Counted from the stretch's first letter, positions 50,314 to 60,040 are shown. The stretch: 64,000 nucleotides of DNA from Corynebacterium testudinoris (GCF_001021045.1 NZ_CP011545.1:1302001-1366000), one strand, 5' to 3'. A program made the numbers and translations. The notes: generated by a model from the sequence alone, not told the origin.

Positions 50314-51734
50314 GCGTCGTCTCCGTAGTCCCCGGCGTGGGCGTCCATGTAGTCAAGCAGGCCGTCCACTCGCTTATCGACGGCCGCGAAAGGATCGTTC
50401 AGCTCAATCAGTTGCGGTTCCGGCGCATTGACTTTCAGGTGGACCCAATCGGCGGTCACTGGGGCGCCCAGGCGCTCAGCGTGGCGCAGGAAGCGGCCCC
50501 GCAGATGGGCTCGCGTCGTCGTGGGTGGCTCGAGGATCGCCGCCTCAATCTCCTCGTCCGTGGTCCATCGCTGAGCCAGCCCCTTCGACTGCAGGAGCGG
50601 AAACAGTCCCCTACCGGGGCGAAAATCGTGGAACGCGAGATCGATCTGGGCGAGCTTGGGATTGTTCCACTCCTCGCCCAGACGTTCCCGGTAGCGGTTG
50701 AGCAAGGTGTACTTAATCACCCAGTCGATCTCCCGGTCAACCAGTGAGAAATCCTGCGTGCGGATGGCGTCGAGCTGGCGGGCCCACAGATCAACCACCC
50801 GGCGCAGCTCCTCGGTCGGGGTTCCCTCATCGGGGCGCTCCTCCACCCACGCCTGAGCCGCCGCGAGGGTCGCCTCCTGGACTTCCAACGCCGTGACGGT
50901 GCCGCCATCCTTCAAGGTCAGCAGCGTCGACCCAGTGATATCACGGGCAATATCCCGGATGTGAGCGATGGGGTTGTCCAATTCGAAGTCAGGCAACGAC
51001 ACGCCAGCCTCGATCATCTCCAACACCAACATCGTTGAGCCGACCTTGAGCGCGAACGTCGGCTCCGACATATTCGAATCGCCGACGATGACATGCATGC
51101 GGCGGAATCGCTCAGAATCGCCGTGCGGCTCGTCGCGGGTATTGATGATGGGCCGCGAGCGCGTCGTCGCCGAGGAAATTCCCTCCCACACCTGGTCGGC
51201 GCGCTGGGACATGAGGAACCCGGGCTGGAAAGTGCCCGTGGCGCGACCGATCATCCCGGCGCCGCAGATGAGCTGGCGGGTGACCATGAAGGGAAGCAGC
51301 AGCTTGCCCAAGGTACGCAGCGGCAGATGGCGGCCGACCAGGTAATTTTCGTGGCACCCGTAGGAGTTACCCACCGAGTCGACGTTGTTTTTAAACAGAA
51401 AAACCTTGGCGTCGATGCCGTCGGCGCCTAAGGCCTGCTCCGCCGAACGGGCCAGGTCATCGACCATTCGATCCCCCGCCCGGTCGTAGTTCAGCACCTG
51501 GGTGAGGCTATCGCACTCCGCGGTCGCGATCTCAGGATGCGAGCCGACATCGAGGTACAGGCGCGAACCATTGAGCGTGAAGATGTTGGAGCTGTTGTAT
51601 CGGGCGACGATGGGCCGAAAAAGATAGCGGGCGATCTCATCGACCGTGAGCTTGACGTTCGGGTCTGCCGGAACCGCGGTGATCCCGTACTCCGTCTCCA
51701 CCCCGACGATGCGGCGCGCGAACAGACCCTCCAC
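50310..51734 (-). CDS. pafA: Pup--protein ligase PafA
   Basis: The 474-residue carboxylate-amine ligase joins the C-terminal glutamate of Pup to lysines of target proteins using ATP. The N-terminus RRIVGVETEYGIT with its ATP/Mg-binding glutamates, GRATGTFQPG and the Pup-groove region are conserved. It begins only three bases after the pup stop codon. In mycobacteria prcB and prcA lie between these genes and here they are missing. Confidence 0.96.
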   Translation of the reverse strand: MEGLFARRIVGVETEYGITAVPADPNVKLTVDEIARYLFRPIVARYNSSNIFTLNGSRLYLDVGSHPEIATAECDSLTQVLNYDRAGDRMVDDLARSAEQALGADGIDAKVFLFKNNVDSVGNSYGCHENYLVGRHLPLRTLGKLLLPFMVTRQLICGAGMIGRATGTFQPGFLMSQRADQVWEGISSATTRSRPIINTRDEPHGDSERFRRMHVIVGDSNMSEPTFALKVGSTMLVLEMIEAGVSLPDFELDNPIAHIRDIARDITGSTLLTLKDGGTVTALEVQEATLAAAQAWVEERPDEGTPTEELRRVVDLWARQLDAIRTQDFSLVDREIDWVIKYTLLNRYRERLGEEWNNPKLAQIDLAFHDFRPGRGLFPLLQSKGLAQRWTTDEEIEAAILEPPTTTRAHLRGRFLRHAERLGAPVTADWVHLKVNAPEPQLIELNDPFAAVDKRVDGLLDYMDAHAGDYGDDA

Positions 51735-51737
51735 GGC

Positions 51738-51926
51738 CTACTGACCGCCCTTCTGGACGTAGGAGCGGACGAAATCTTCCGCGTTGGTTTCCAACAGCCC
51801 GTCGATCTCATCGAGGAGGTCGTCGGTGCCGGTGGTGGTGAGCTGGGCTTGCCCGGCCGTGGCATCAAGGGCGTCGTCGTTGTCGCCGGCGCCACCTGAG
51901 GTGGCCTGGGTCTGGGGTCCGGTCAT
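51738..51926 (-). CDS. pup: Prokaryotic ubiquitin-like protein Pup
   Basis: Pup here has 62 residues, mostly disordered and acidic, with the helical ARC/PafA-binding part (TDDLLDEIDGLLETNAEDFV) and the C-terminus SYVQKGGQ. The terminal Gln must be deamidated to Glu by Dop before ligation. ATG 51926 is preferred over an upstream frame start. It lies 21 bases after dop and 3 before pafA. Confidence 0.96.
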   Translation of the reverse strand: MTGPQTQATSGGAGDNDDALDATAGQAQLTTTGTDDLLDEIDGLLETNAEDFVRSYVQKGGQ

Positions 51927-51947
51927 GGTGGGGGTACAACCTTTCAA

Positions 51948-53489
51948 TCAGGATTTGTTGTGGTGGGTGACGTAGGTGTTGTTCGGCTCGATGCCGACCG
52001 CCTGCAGACCGTGAAGCAGCTCGGCGGTGGTGCCCGCGGCGTCGATAATCGCGCCCACCTGCTCCCGGGTGAGGCCGTCGACGTCATTGGTGGCCAGGCG
52101 GGCGGAGACATCGCCGACCTTGAGGATCATGGTCTGCCAGGAGGCAGCGATGACATCCTCGCCGAACTTCGCCGACACCGCTCCGCGGAACCACGCCCGG
52201 GAATCGGCAGGTGGGGTGGTCGCTGCCCGCTCGATCTCTTCCGGCGCGGCCAGCGTGTGCATTCGGCCGCGGCGCACGAGCGCATGATACAGCGACTTCG
52301 CCGGATCAATGTCCGAGTATTGCAGGTCGATGAGCTGCAGCTTCGCGTCGGAGAGGCTCAGCCCACGATCAACATAACCCTTGATCAGGGACCACTTCGC
52401 CGTCCAGTCCAGCAGATGAGCCGTCTTCAACGGATCGTCCGCCAGCAGGTCAAGGACCTCGCCCCACAGCGCGATGACGCGCTGATCAACCTCATCGACC
52501 GCGGAGACGCGGGAGAGGTAGACCCGCAGGATGTCGATGGCGGTGAGCTCGCGGCCGTCGCGAAGCAGCAAGGAGTGAGTGAGGCTCAGGTCATGCGAGA
52601 CGTTCTTCAACTCGGCGACGGAATCGCGCAACCGCAGATCGGAGAAGTCCACGCCGTTCTCAATCGCGTCGATGACCAGCTTGGTCATGCCCAGCTTGAG
52701 GAAGGTCGAATACTGCGACATGTTCGCATCGCCGACGATGGTGTGCAGGCGACGGAACTTCACCGCGTTGGCGTGCGGCTCGTCGCGGGTGTTGATGATG
52801 CCGCGGTTGAGCGTCGTCTCCAGGGAGACCTCCTGGAAGAAGTAATCCGCCCGCTGCGAAATCTGGAACCCCTCCCGCTCCCCCGACTCACCGATGCCGA
52901 TGCGACCAGCACCGATAATGATGTTGCGCGTGACAAAGAACGGGATGAGCGCCTGGGCGAGGACATCGAAATCCGTCTGCCGCGAGTACTGATAGTTCTC
53001 GTGCGCCCCATAGGACGCGCCCTTGCCATCGACGTTGTTCTTATAAAACTTCAACGGCGGGCAAGGATCGTGATGTTTGAGGATGGACACGCCCTCCTCG
53101 TACAACTCCGCCACATCGGCAGCCGCTTTGAGCAGAATGAGATCGCCGGCGGCGTCGTAGACCATCGCGTCATAGGCATTGGAACACTCCGGTGAGGAGT
53201 ACTCGGGGTGGGCGTGATCGACGTAGAAGCGCGCGCCATTGGCCGTCACCACATTGGCGATGCCCACCGCATCGGGATCGACCACGGGAACAGTGTGGTA
53301 TCTCCGCAGGTCAAAGCCGCGTGTGTCCTTCAACGGCGATTCTTCCTCATAGTCCCACCGCGAACGCGCCCCGGTATTCATCGCCGCATAGGCCACCACC
53401 GCATGAGTCGACGTGACGATGGGACTCAACCCCGGATCAGCGGGGGTGGAGATCCCGTATTCAATTTCCGTTCCCATGAAACGAGTCAT
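51948..53489 (-). CDS. dop: Pup deamidase/depupylase Dop
   Basis: This 513-residue homologue of PafA deamidates the C-terminal Gln of Pup and cleaves Pup from substrates. The start MTRFMGTEIEYGIS carries the active-site Glu segment, and the Dop loop region follows at about residues 35-75. ATG 53489 has AGGG eight bases upstream. Other nearby ATGs have worse spacing. It is 20 bases after arc in the same operon. Confidence 0.95.
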   Translation of the reverse strand: MTRFMGTEIEYGISTPADPGLSPIVTSTHAVVAYAAMNTGARSRWDYEEESPLKDTRGFDLRRYHTVPVVDPDAVGIANVVTANGARFYVDHAHPEYSSPECSNAYDAMVYDAAGDLILLKAAADVAELYEEGVSILKHHDPCPPLKFYKNNVDGKGASYGAHENYQYSRQTDFDVLAQALIPFFVTRNIIIGAGRIGIGESGEREGFQISQRADYFFQEVSLETTLNRGIINTRDEPHANAVKFRRLHTIVGDANMSQYSTFLKLGMTKLVIDAIENGVDFSDLRLRDSVAELKNVSHDLSLTHSLLLRDGRELTAIDILRVYLSRVSAVDEVDQRVIALWGEVLDLLADDPLKTAHLLDWTAKWSLIKGYVDRGLSLSDAKLQLIDLQYSDIDPAKSLYHALVRRGRMHTLAAPEEIERAATTPPADSRAWFRGAVSAKFGEDVIAASWQTMILKVGDVSARLATNDVDGLTREQVGAIIDAAGTTAELLHGLQAVGIEPNNTYVTHHNKS

Positions 53490-53509
53490 GCCCATCACCC
53501 TAATCCACG

Positions 53510-55009
53510 TCAGCCCACCACACGGGCTTCCACGACCCGAGATCCATGGCGCCCGGTAATCCGACTCCACACATCAGGGTTCGCCGTGTCCGGCAGGTCC
53601 TCGCTTTCGTGATGCTCAGCGAGGACAGCCTCGGTGAGGTGTTGCGCCGTCACACCAGCGGTGTTCGTCCCCGCCAGGTGATCCTTGATGGCCAGCTTCT
53701 TCGCCCGGTCGACGATGTTGGCAATCATCGCGCCGGAGACAAAGTCCGAGTAATACAGCGTTTCCACCCGTCCATCGACGAGGGTCAGCTCCACGTAAGG
53801 CCGGGGTTCAAAGAGCTTATCGACGCCCACCTCAATCAACTCCTCCACCGGTGCCGCATGCGGCACATCAACGGTGAGATGACGCCGGAAGATATCCAAC
53901 GCACCGTCGCGAGTGGGCCGCTGAACCCTGATCTTCACATCGAGTCGACCGGGGCGCAGCAACGCGGGATCGATGAGCTCCTCACGGTTGGTGGCGCCGA
54001 TGATGATGACGTTGGACAGGTTTTCCACGCCATCGAGCTCGGTGAGCAGCTGCGGCACGACGGTCGTTTCCATATCGGAGGACACGCCCGAACCTCGCGT
54101 GCGGAAAATCGACTCCATCTCATCAAAGAAGATGATCACCGGGCGCCCATCACTGGCCAGCTCCCGGGCGCGTTCAAAGATGAGGCGGATGCGGCGCTCG
54201 GTCTCGCCGACGAACTTATTCAGCAGCTCCGGACCCTTGACGTTGAGGAAGTAGCTGGCGGAGCCATCTCCCACCCGGGTAGCCAGCGAATTCGCCACCG
54301 CCTTAGCAATGAGCGTCTTGCCGCACCCCGGCGGGCCATAGAGAAGCACGCCCTTGGGGGGATGAAGCTGATAATCGCGATAGAGCTGCGGATGGGAAAA
54401 CGGCAGCTCCACGGCGTCCTTGATCTGATCAATCTGCTCATCGAGGCCGCCAATGTCCTCGTAGGTGACGTCCGGAACTTCCTCCAGGGACAGCTGCGAC
54501 ACCTCGGTCTTGGGGATCCGCTCGAAGGCGAAACCAGCCTTGGTGTCGACGAGGAGAGTATCTCCCGCTCGAGCCGTATCAAGCAGTGGTGTGGCCAGCC
54601 GAATCAAGCGCTCATCGCCGTTATGGGTGGTCACCAATGCCCTCGTCGTGGTCACCCGCTCCGTCACCATCGCCAGCTCCCCCGTGTCGGTGAAGCCGCA
54701 GGCCTCGACCACAATGGCGCCATCCCCCAGCCGCACCAACGTTCCCGGAACCAGAGCCTCCGGCGCGACATTCGGCGAAATCTTCAACCGCATGTGCCGC
54801 CCAGCGGTGAACACCTCCGCGTCCCGTCCCTTTTCCCCATGATCGAGGAAGACCCCATAGGTCGAGGCTGGCTCCGCGAGCGCGTCAATTTGCCCCTGCA
54901 AGTCCTGGAGCTTGTCCCGCGACGCCTTGAGTAACTGGGCTAGCTTGGCGTTACGAGTCCCCAGGGTCTGCAGTTCGCGCTTAAGTGACGTGGTGTCGGC
55001 TGATTCCAT
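53510..55009 (-). CDS. arc: AAA+ ATPase ARC (Mpa-type)
   Basis: The 499-residue hexameric AAA+ unfoldase recognises pupylated proteins. An N-terminal coiled coil (about 1-50) that binds Pup is followed by OB domains and the AAA domain with Walker A GPPGCGKT and Walker B IIFFDEME. It ends in ...VVEARVVG and lacks the GQYL-type tail with which Mpa docks on the 20S proteasome. This agrees with the absence of prcBA and suggests unfolding without proteasomal degradation. Confidence 0.95.
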   Translation of the reverse strand: MESADTTSLKRELQTLGTRNAKLAQLLKASRDKLQDLQGQIDALAEPASTYGVFLDHGEKGRDAEVFTAGRHMRLKISPNVAPEALVPGTLVRLGDGAIVVEACGFTDTGELAMVTERVTTTRALVTTHNGDERLIRLATPLLDTARAGDTLLVDTKAGFAFERIPKTEVSQLSLEEVPDVTYEDIGGLDEQIDQIKDAVELPFSHPQLYRDYQLHPPKGVLLYGPPGCGKTLIAKAVANSLATRVGDGSASYFLNVKGPELLNKFVGETERRIRLIFERARELASDGRPVIIFFDEMESIFRTRGSGVSSDMETTVVPQLLTELDGVENLSNVIIIGATNREELIDPALLRPGRLDVKIRVQRPTRDGALDIFRRHLTVDVPHAAPVEELIEVGVDKLFEPRPYVELTLVDGRVETLYYSDFVSGAMIANIVDRAKKLAIKDHLAGTNTAGVTAQHLTEAVLAEHHESEDLPDTANPDVWSRITGRHGSRVVEARVVG

Positions 55010-55030
55010 ACCCTTACTGTAATCAGCCGC

Positions 55031-55867
55031 CTACTTGCGCGCGCGACGTTGCGGGCGAGGCGGCGTCACCCCATCAGCCAGGCGCCGAGCCCAAATGAGA
55101 AACGCCGTGTGGGCATTCATGCGATGCTCCGGTCGGGTGGCCAGGCCCTCGACCTTCCATTCCCTCACCAGCGATTCCCAGGCCTTCGGCTCGGTGAAGC
55201 ACTGCAGCTCCCGGATACCCTCCATGACCTTCATCAGCTGCGGAACCGTAGCCACGTAAGTCATGAACACTCCACCGGGAATCAGGACGTCGCGGACAAC
55301 AGGCAGGCATTCCCACGGCTCCAGCATGTCCAACACGACGCGGTCCACCGGCCCGCCGAGGTCCTCCACAGTCACCTGCGTGAGGTCGCCCAGGCGCGGG
55401 TCCCAGGTTGCGGGCCGCCCCCCGAAGAACTCATCCACGTTCGACATGGCGTAATCGAGGTGATCTTGGCGGATCTCGTAGGAAATCAGCTGGCCGTTTT
55501 CACCAATGGCACGCAGCAGGCTCATGGACAACGCGCCCGATCCGGCTCCCGCTTCCAGCACCCTGGCGCCGGGGAAGATGTCACCCTCGAGGATGATCTG
55601 CGCGGAGTCCTTCGGGTAGATAACCGCTGCCCCGCGAGGCATCGACAGCACGTGATCAACCATCAGGTGCCGAAACAGCAGATAATCCGCCCCGAGAGTC
55701 GAGCGCACCACCGACCCCTCATCCATGCCAATGATCTGATCATGTTCGACGATGCCCTTGTGAGAATGGAACTTCGCACCCGGCTGAAGAATCAGGGTGA
55801 AGTGCCGACGCTTGGCGTCGGTGAGTTGGACTCGGTCGCCGGGTTGAAACGGGCCGGAGTAGGCCAT
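55031..55867 (-). CDS. trmI: tRNA (adenine-58-N1)-methyltransferase TrmI
   Basis: This 278-residue enzyme methylates N1 of A58 in the T loop of tRNAs, using SAM. Motif I is EAGAGSGALSMSL and the post-motif region includes DMLEPWECLPVV. It lies just upstream of arc on the same strand, as in most actinobacteria, where it is usually the first gene before the Pup system. ATG 55867 is preceded by a suitable purine-rich site. Confidence 0.93.
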   Translation of the reverse strand: MAYSGPFQPGDRVQLTDAKRRHFTLILQPGAKFHSHKGIVEHDQIIGMDEGSVVRSTLGADYLLFRHLMVDHVLSMPRGAAVIYPKDSAQIILEGDIFPGARVLEAGAGSGALSMSLLRAIGENGQLISYEIRQDHLDYAMSNVDEFFGGRPATWDPRLGDLTQVTVEDLGGPVDRVVLDMLEPWECLPVVRDVLIPGGVFMTYVATVPQLMKVMEGIRELQCFTEPKAWESLVREWKVEGLATRPEHRMNAHTAFLIWARRLADGVTPPRPQRRARK

Positions 55868-55892
55868 GGGGGAAGTGCTCCTCACGTGGGGA

Positions 55893-57146
55893 TTAATGAT
55901 TGATCAAGTATGCCTCAAGCGCGTCCGCGAACCACAGCTGGTCGCGGACGCCGGCCAGTTCGCGTGCCGAGTGCATCGACAACAGCGGCACCCCGACATC
56001 AACCGTGGGGATACCCAGGCGCGTCGCGGTGATGGGGCCAATGGTCGATCCGCAGGGCACGTCGTTGTTTCCGACAAACACTTGCGACGGCACGCGCGCC
56101 GACCGGCAGGCATGCTCCCACCTGGCCACGGTGACTGCCGTCGAGGCATACCGCTGGTTGGCGTTGATTTTGGTCACCGGGCCCTTCCCGATGATCGGCT
56201 GATGAGCCGGGTCATGCTTCCCCACATAGTTCGGATGCACCGAATGGGCCGCGTCGGCCGAAACACAGAATGAGCGCCGCAGCATTCGCTGAAACTCGTC
56301 CGCCGTGGCACCCAGCGCGTCGGCAGTTCGGCTGAGAACCTGCTCGAGAATCGGGCCCGCCGCCCCAGTCGTCGACGCCGATCCGATCTCCTCATGGTCG
56401 AACGCAGCGAGGACGAGGACATCATCGCCGGCATCGCCGGAAGCGATTGCCCGCTGGAAGGCCACTAGTGACGCGTGCACCGAAGACAAGTTGTCCATAC
56501 GTCCGGCGGCGATAAGCTCCATATCCGCCCCAAAAACGTCGCCTTTTTGGGCATCCACAGTGATCAGGGCGTGTGCGTAAATATCATGCTTATCGACGCC
56601 CGCAGCCTCCGCCACTGCGTCCAGCACCGTCGCCCCGGTGGTCGAGACCACCGGCTGCATGTGCTGTTGACGATCCAACTTCAACTCGCTCGAGCGATCC
56701 AGGTGGATCGCCAAATGAGGAATGCGGGCGATGGGTCCCGTGTTAACCAACCGTTGAGAGCCATCCGCCAACACGATCTGCCCAGCGAAGCTCAGCTCCC
56801 TATCCAGCCACGACGCCAAAATTGGCCCGCCATAGACTTCCACGCCTGCCTGTTGCCAGCCGCTCGCACCAATCTCCGGCCGAGGCTTGAGCGTAAAGCC
56901 AGGTGAATCAGTGTGTGAGCCAATGATGCGGAAACCCGCCTGCGGCCCCGCACCTTCCGGAACCCACCACGCCATCACCGCACCTCCGCGCACGAGGACG
57001 TGACCCCCTGCCTCAGCATTCCACGCCTCTTGTTCATCTTGCCGGTGGAAGCCTGCCTCTTCCAGCCGCCTCGCCACCTCCTCCGCTGCATGGAACGAGC
57101 TCGGCGACGACGCAATAAAGTCAAGGAAATCTGAAGTCTGGTTCAT
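55893..57146 (-). CDS. M18-family aspartyl/acidic aminopeptidase
   Basis: The 417-residue metallo-aminopeptidase has the metal ligands in GSHTDSPGF, RMDNLSSV, AAFDHEEIGS and MHSARE. M18 enzymes remove N-terminal acidic residues and form dodecamers. ATG 57146 is used. A long upstream frame overlaps the divergent nuclease gene and has no homology. It precedes trmI by 25 bases and may contribute to peptide recycling after ARC-mediated unfolding. Confidence 0.9.
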   Translation of the reverse strand: MNQTSDFLDFIASSPSSFHAAEEVARRLEEAGFHRQDEQEAWNAEAGGHVLVRGGAVMAWWVPEGAGPQAGFRIIGSHTDSPGFTLKPRPEIGASGWQQAGVEVYGGPILASWLDRELSFAGQIVLADGSQRLVNTGPIARIPHLAIHLDRSSELKLDRQQHMQPVVSTTGATVLDAVAEAAGVDKHDIYAHALITVDAQKGDVFGADMELIAAGRMDNLSSVHASLVAFQRAIASGDAGDDVLVLAAFDHEEIGSASTTGAAGPILEQVLSRTADALGATADEFQRMLRRSFCVSADAAHSVHPNYVGKHDPAHQPIIGKGPVTKINANQRYASTAVTVARWEHACRSARVPSQVFVGNNDVPCGSTIGPITATRLGIPTVDVGVPLLSMHSARELAGVRDQLWFADALEAYLINH

Positions 57147-57166
57147 ACCCACCACTGTGCCACGGC

Positions 57167-57183
57167 TAGGGTGTGAGGCATCA
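57167..57183 (+). promoter_or_regulatory. -10 box just before the RecB-like gene
   Basis: TAGGGT (57167-57172) ends ten bases before ATG 57183, so the mRNA should have no or almost no leader. No Shine-Dalgarno is visible. Confidence 0.4.
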
Positions 57184-58007
57184 TGAGCACTCCTCGACCA
57201 CTTGCCCTGTCGCCCTCCCGAGCTTCCGACTACAAGCAGTGCCCCCTCCTCTACCGCTTCCGGGCCATCGACCGCCTCCCGGAACCGAAAACACTGGCTC
57301 AGGTCAAAGGAACACTGGTGCATGCGGTGCTCGAAAACATGCATGGTCTCGCCCGAGAAGAGCGCACCTATCCCGCAGCGGTCAAGCAACTCAAGCCAAC
57401 CTGGGCCGGGATGTGCTCCGCGGATGATGAGCTTTCCCAGCTCGTCCCCGACGACCAACTCATGGACTTCCTCATCGAATGCCGCAGCCTGTTGCGCGGC
57501 TACTTCGAAATGGAGAACCCGCAGGGCTTCGACGCCCACGCCGTCGAAATGTACGTCAACACCGTCTTACCCAACGGCGTACCGGTGCGAGGCTTCATCG
57601 ACCGAGTCGACATCGCCCCCACCGGCGAAGTTCGCGTCGTCGACTACAAGACGGGCAAGAAGCCCCAGCCCCGCTGGTCCCATGATGCCCAATTCCAAAT
57701 GCGTTTCTACGCCCTCGTGTACTGGCGTCTCCATGGAACTATCCCCCACCAGCTGCGATTGATGTACATCAAGGTCCTTGATTCAATGTTCCTCCAGCCC
57801 TCCAAGGAGGAGCTCGAATACTTTGAACGTGACCTCGCCGATCTTTGGGCGAAAATCACCGCCGACGGCCAATCCGGACGATTTCGTCCACAAACCTCGA
57901 AGCTCTGCGGATGGTGCTCCTTCCAATCCTTATGCCCCGAGTTTGGTGGCACTCCCCCGGAGTATCCAGGATGGCCAGGTACTCCAGAAACCACCTCTGG
58001 TTCCTGA
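57183..58007 (+). CDS. RecB-like PD-(D/E)XK exonuclease family protein
   Basis: This 274-residue nuclease has an N-terminal Cys (SDYKQCPLLYRF), the active-site GTLVHAVLE and DYKTGK motifs, and a C-terminal Cys cluster (CGWCSFQSLCP), together typical of Cas4/AddB-like Fe-S nucleases. Actinobacterial members stand alone and probably trim DNA ends in repair. No CRISPR array is nearby. It is divergent from the M18 peptidase gene, with an apparently leaderless promoter. Confidence 0.88.
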   Translation: MSTPRPLALSPSRASDYKQCPLLYRFRAIDRLPEPKTLAQVKGTLVHAVLENMHGLAREERTYPAAVKQLKPTWAGMCSADDELSQLVPDDQLMDFLIECRSLLRGYFEMENPQGFDAHAVEMYVNTVLPNGVPVRGFIDRVDIAPTGEVRVVDYKTGKKPQPRWSHDAQFQMRFYALVYWRLHGTIPHQLRLMYIKVLDSMFLQPSKEELEYFERDLADLWAKITADGQSGRFRPQTSKLCGWCSFQSLCPEFGGTPPEYPGWPGTPETTSGS

Positions 58008-58381
58008 CTCTAACCACACTCTATGAGGAGACCTCTGGAACATTTGGCTACCACTCCTCATTCTCTTCATTTCGGCCTGGGTAACTCTCTGGGCTGGGAG
58101 GGAATCACCTAGCATCCCTTCTCTCTGCGATGTCACTTGTTGCACTAGTGAGGGGCGCAACTGCCCTATCAATCGCATTTGCCTTGGTCGCCACAACATC
58201 AGGAATTCTCCTCGCACAGCAGGCACAGAGTTGAGGACAACCTGGAACCCGTTCCACTACCTAGTGTTTACGGACCTTTTCTCCCGGGCACGTGGCCAAT
58301 AAGCGCCAAAAAATGCACCTGGGTCGCTGATTTTTGGGTAGGATAAGGTTTCGCACAAAGAAGCCGAACGTGAAGGAATCC
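58008..58381. other. Intergenic stretch of 374 bases, no firm gene
   Basis: This region looks less GC-rich than its neighbours. A 34-codon frame at 58130-58234 (plus) encodes a hydrophobic peptide (LSIAFALVATTSGILLAQQ), but has no ribosome binding site. Another open frame around 58035-58300 encodes a membrane-like start without a usual start codon, so decayed coding sequence is possible. Confidence 0.4.
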
Positions 58382-58573
58382 ATGAAACGATTGATGCAGG
58401 ACCACGGTGGACTCACTATTGCTATAGTCGCGCTGGCCGTTACGATTGCGGCACGACTACTTATTGATCTTCTGGTTGAGTGGCCCACCATCATCGACTG
58501 GATCGTGTCCATTGCTTTGGCAGCGATTGTGTGCACGGTTGTAGCGAAGAGAATTCAGAAGCAGCCTGGGTAG
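58382..58573 (+). CDS. Small two-helix membrane protein
   Basis: The 63-residue protein has two hydrophobic segments (LTIAIVALAVTIAARLLIDLL and IIDWIVSIALAAIVCTVVA) and a basic C-terminus. No family is recognised. ATG 58382 has AAGGA five bases upstream. A TTG at 58334 in frame is less likely. It is alone between an apparently decayed region and the convergent HNH gene. Confidence 0.7.
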   Translation: MKRLMQDHGGLTIAIVALAVTIAARLLIDLLVEWPTIIDWIVSIALAAIVCTVVAKRIQKQPG

Positions 58574-58654
58574 ATTTCTCGTTGTCTCGATGGCGTCGTA
58601 CAGTGTGATTTTCGGGTAAGGGCATAGCACATCCAGCCTTCAGCCTTCGGAAAG

Positions 58655-59968
58655 CTAGAACGGTGGTGGTTCCTCCGGAGGTGGTGGCGGTGGCGGCCCC
58701 TCCCGCTCCACTTCCTCCGCCCGCTGGGCCTGGGACTCCGACCTGATCCTTGCCCGCCGCTTCGCAATTCGCTGCGACACCGTCTGCATCCACCGCCGCT
58801 CACTAGCAGCCAGCGGGCCATCCCCCTCTGACTCCGCCCACGTACCATCCTCAAATAGGAAGAACTTCTGCCGCGTCGCCGGATCGAGGACATAGAAGAC
58901 TCGGCGATCAGTTTTCATCGCATGATGCTTCACACACAACGCCACCAGGTTCTCCGCACTGGTGGGCCCGCCATCAGCATGATTAATCCGATGATCCATC
59001 TGTGCCCGGTGTGCTGGTGCATCACACCCACCCATCGCGCACGTCCCGTCCAATCCGGTAATCAACGAACGAATATCCGACGGAGTGGAATACGCCGCCG
59101 ACACCTTTTCCCGGATCGCATCCATATCCACCCCCTTATTCGCCAACTCCATCAAATCGTGGGTGCGCTTACTCCTTAAGTACCCCACCCCAGACACCCA
59201 CCCCGGGGCACCAGGAATATCCGATGCCCGATACAGGTTAATCGTCACCGTCGTGGAGCCTTCCCCTTTGATCAACGCACACAACGCTTCGGCGTGACTG
59301 ACTCCATGAGCAAGTGCATAGTTACGTACCCGGAGATCAATCTCGTGGGCAGTGACCCCATCAAGATCAGCATGCACAACGCCTCTGCCATCGGTATAAG
59401 AGATAGAGAAACTATCAGCAGGGGCCGGGGCAGGATCCTCCGAAGAAATCGACTCATCAAGCATGATGATGATCGCGTTGAGACGCTTCTTGATCGCCCC
59501 CACCGTCGGCAAGACCTGATTAGCCCGGGTTGGAGTGAGAAACTCCGCTAATTCGGTATCAATGAGATCCACATGCTCCAGGACGGTGGTGTCTGCCTTG
59601 CACAAGACACTATCGATCGCTTTCAGTCGCAGAAGATCAAGATGAAAATGAGTCTCCTGGACCTGTTTAAGCTTCGGGAGTTCCTGCAGGCGATGGTGGG
59701 CATTGATCGCCGACATCAGGAAGCTATCCCCCCGCCCCAAAGAGCGCCGTAAACGAGCGAGGACAAGGTCGATGTCGTCTTCATCGCCGGGTAAGGAGGA
59801 CTGCCACAGCTGATAGTCCTGCTTACGTAACTGGGTGCCCTGGCGGGCAACAGGATCATGAGGGCAACTAACCGCGTAGTAGTGCTCGGGGTCGGGGCGC
59901 ACCGGGGCGACCCGGAAAGGGTCGATCACCTCGATCGGTGTGTTCGGGAAGACAATGTCCATGGTCAC
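58655..59968 (-). CDS. DUF222 / HNH endonuclease domain protein
   Basis: This 437-residue protein has an N-terminal DUF222 (13E12 repeat-like) region and a C-terminal HNH nuclease domain (CAMGGCDAPAHRAQMDHRINHADGG and ENLVALCVKHH, about 310-355). It ends in a proline-rich tail. The family is abundant in actinobacteria and behaves like a mobile or selfish nuclease. GTG 59968 is taken as start because GAGGGGG lies nine bases upstream. ATG 59962 is possible. A palindromic operator surrounds its -10 box. Confidence 0.87.
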   Translation of the reverse strand: MTMDIVFPNTPIEVIDPFRVAPVRPDPEHYYAVSCPHDPVARQGTQLRKQDYQLWQSSLPGDEDDIDLVLARLRRSLGRGDSFLMSAINAHHRLQELPKLKQVQETHFHLDLLRLKAIDSVLCKADTTVLEHVDLIDTELAEFLTPTRANQVLPTVGAIKKRLNAIIIMLDESISSEDPAPAPADSFSISYTDGRGVVHADLDGVTAHEIDLRVRNYALAHGVSHAEALCALIKGEGSTTVTINLYRASDIPGAPGWVSGVGYLRSKRTHDLMELANKGVDMDAIREKVSAAYSTPSDIRSLITGLDGTCAMGGCDAPAHRAQMDHRINHADGGPTSAENLVALCVKHHAMKTDRRVFYVLDPATRQKFFLFEDGTWAESEGDGPLAASERRWMQTVSQRIAKRRARIRSESQAQRAEEVEREGPPPPPPPEEPPPF

Positions 59969-59995
59969 GTGTGTTCACCCCCTCGTGTGTCGCCT

Positions 59996-60040
59996 GCGTG
60001 TTCTAACGTCAATAGTAGAACACGCAATCGAATATCGCAA
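59996..60040 (-). promoter_or_regulatory. HNH gene promoter with flanking inverted repeat
   Basis: On the minus strand TTGCGA (60040-60035) and TACTAT (60017-60012) form a promoter with 17-bp spacing. Perfect 10-bp arms GCGTGTTCTA (60025-60016) and TAGAACACGC (60005-59996) frame the -10 box, as for a repressor that blocks transcription. The arms do not match the corynebacterial LexA box. Confidence 0.55.

Noticed and set aside
57183-58007. Cas4 of a CRISPR system
   Set aside because: The nuclease resembles Cas4-like RecB proteins, but no repeats or cas genes occur in the window.
59996-60025. LexA/SOS box before the HNH gene
   Set aside because: Arms and 10-bp spacing do not match the corynebacterial LexA box.
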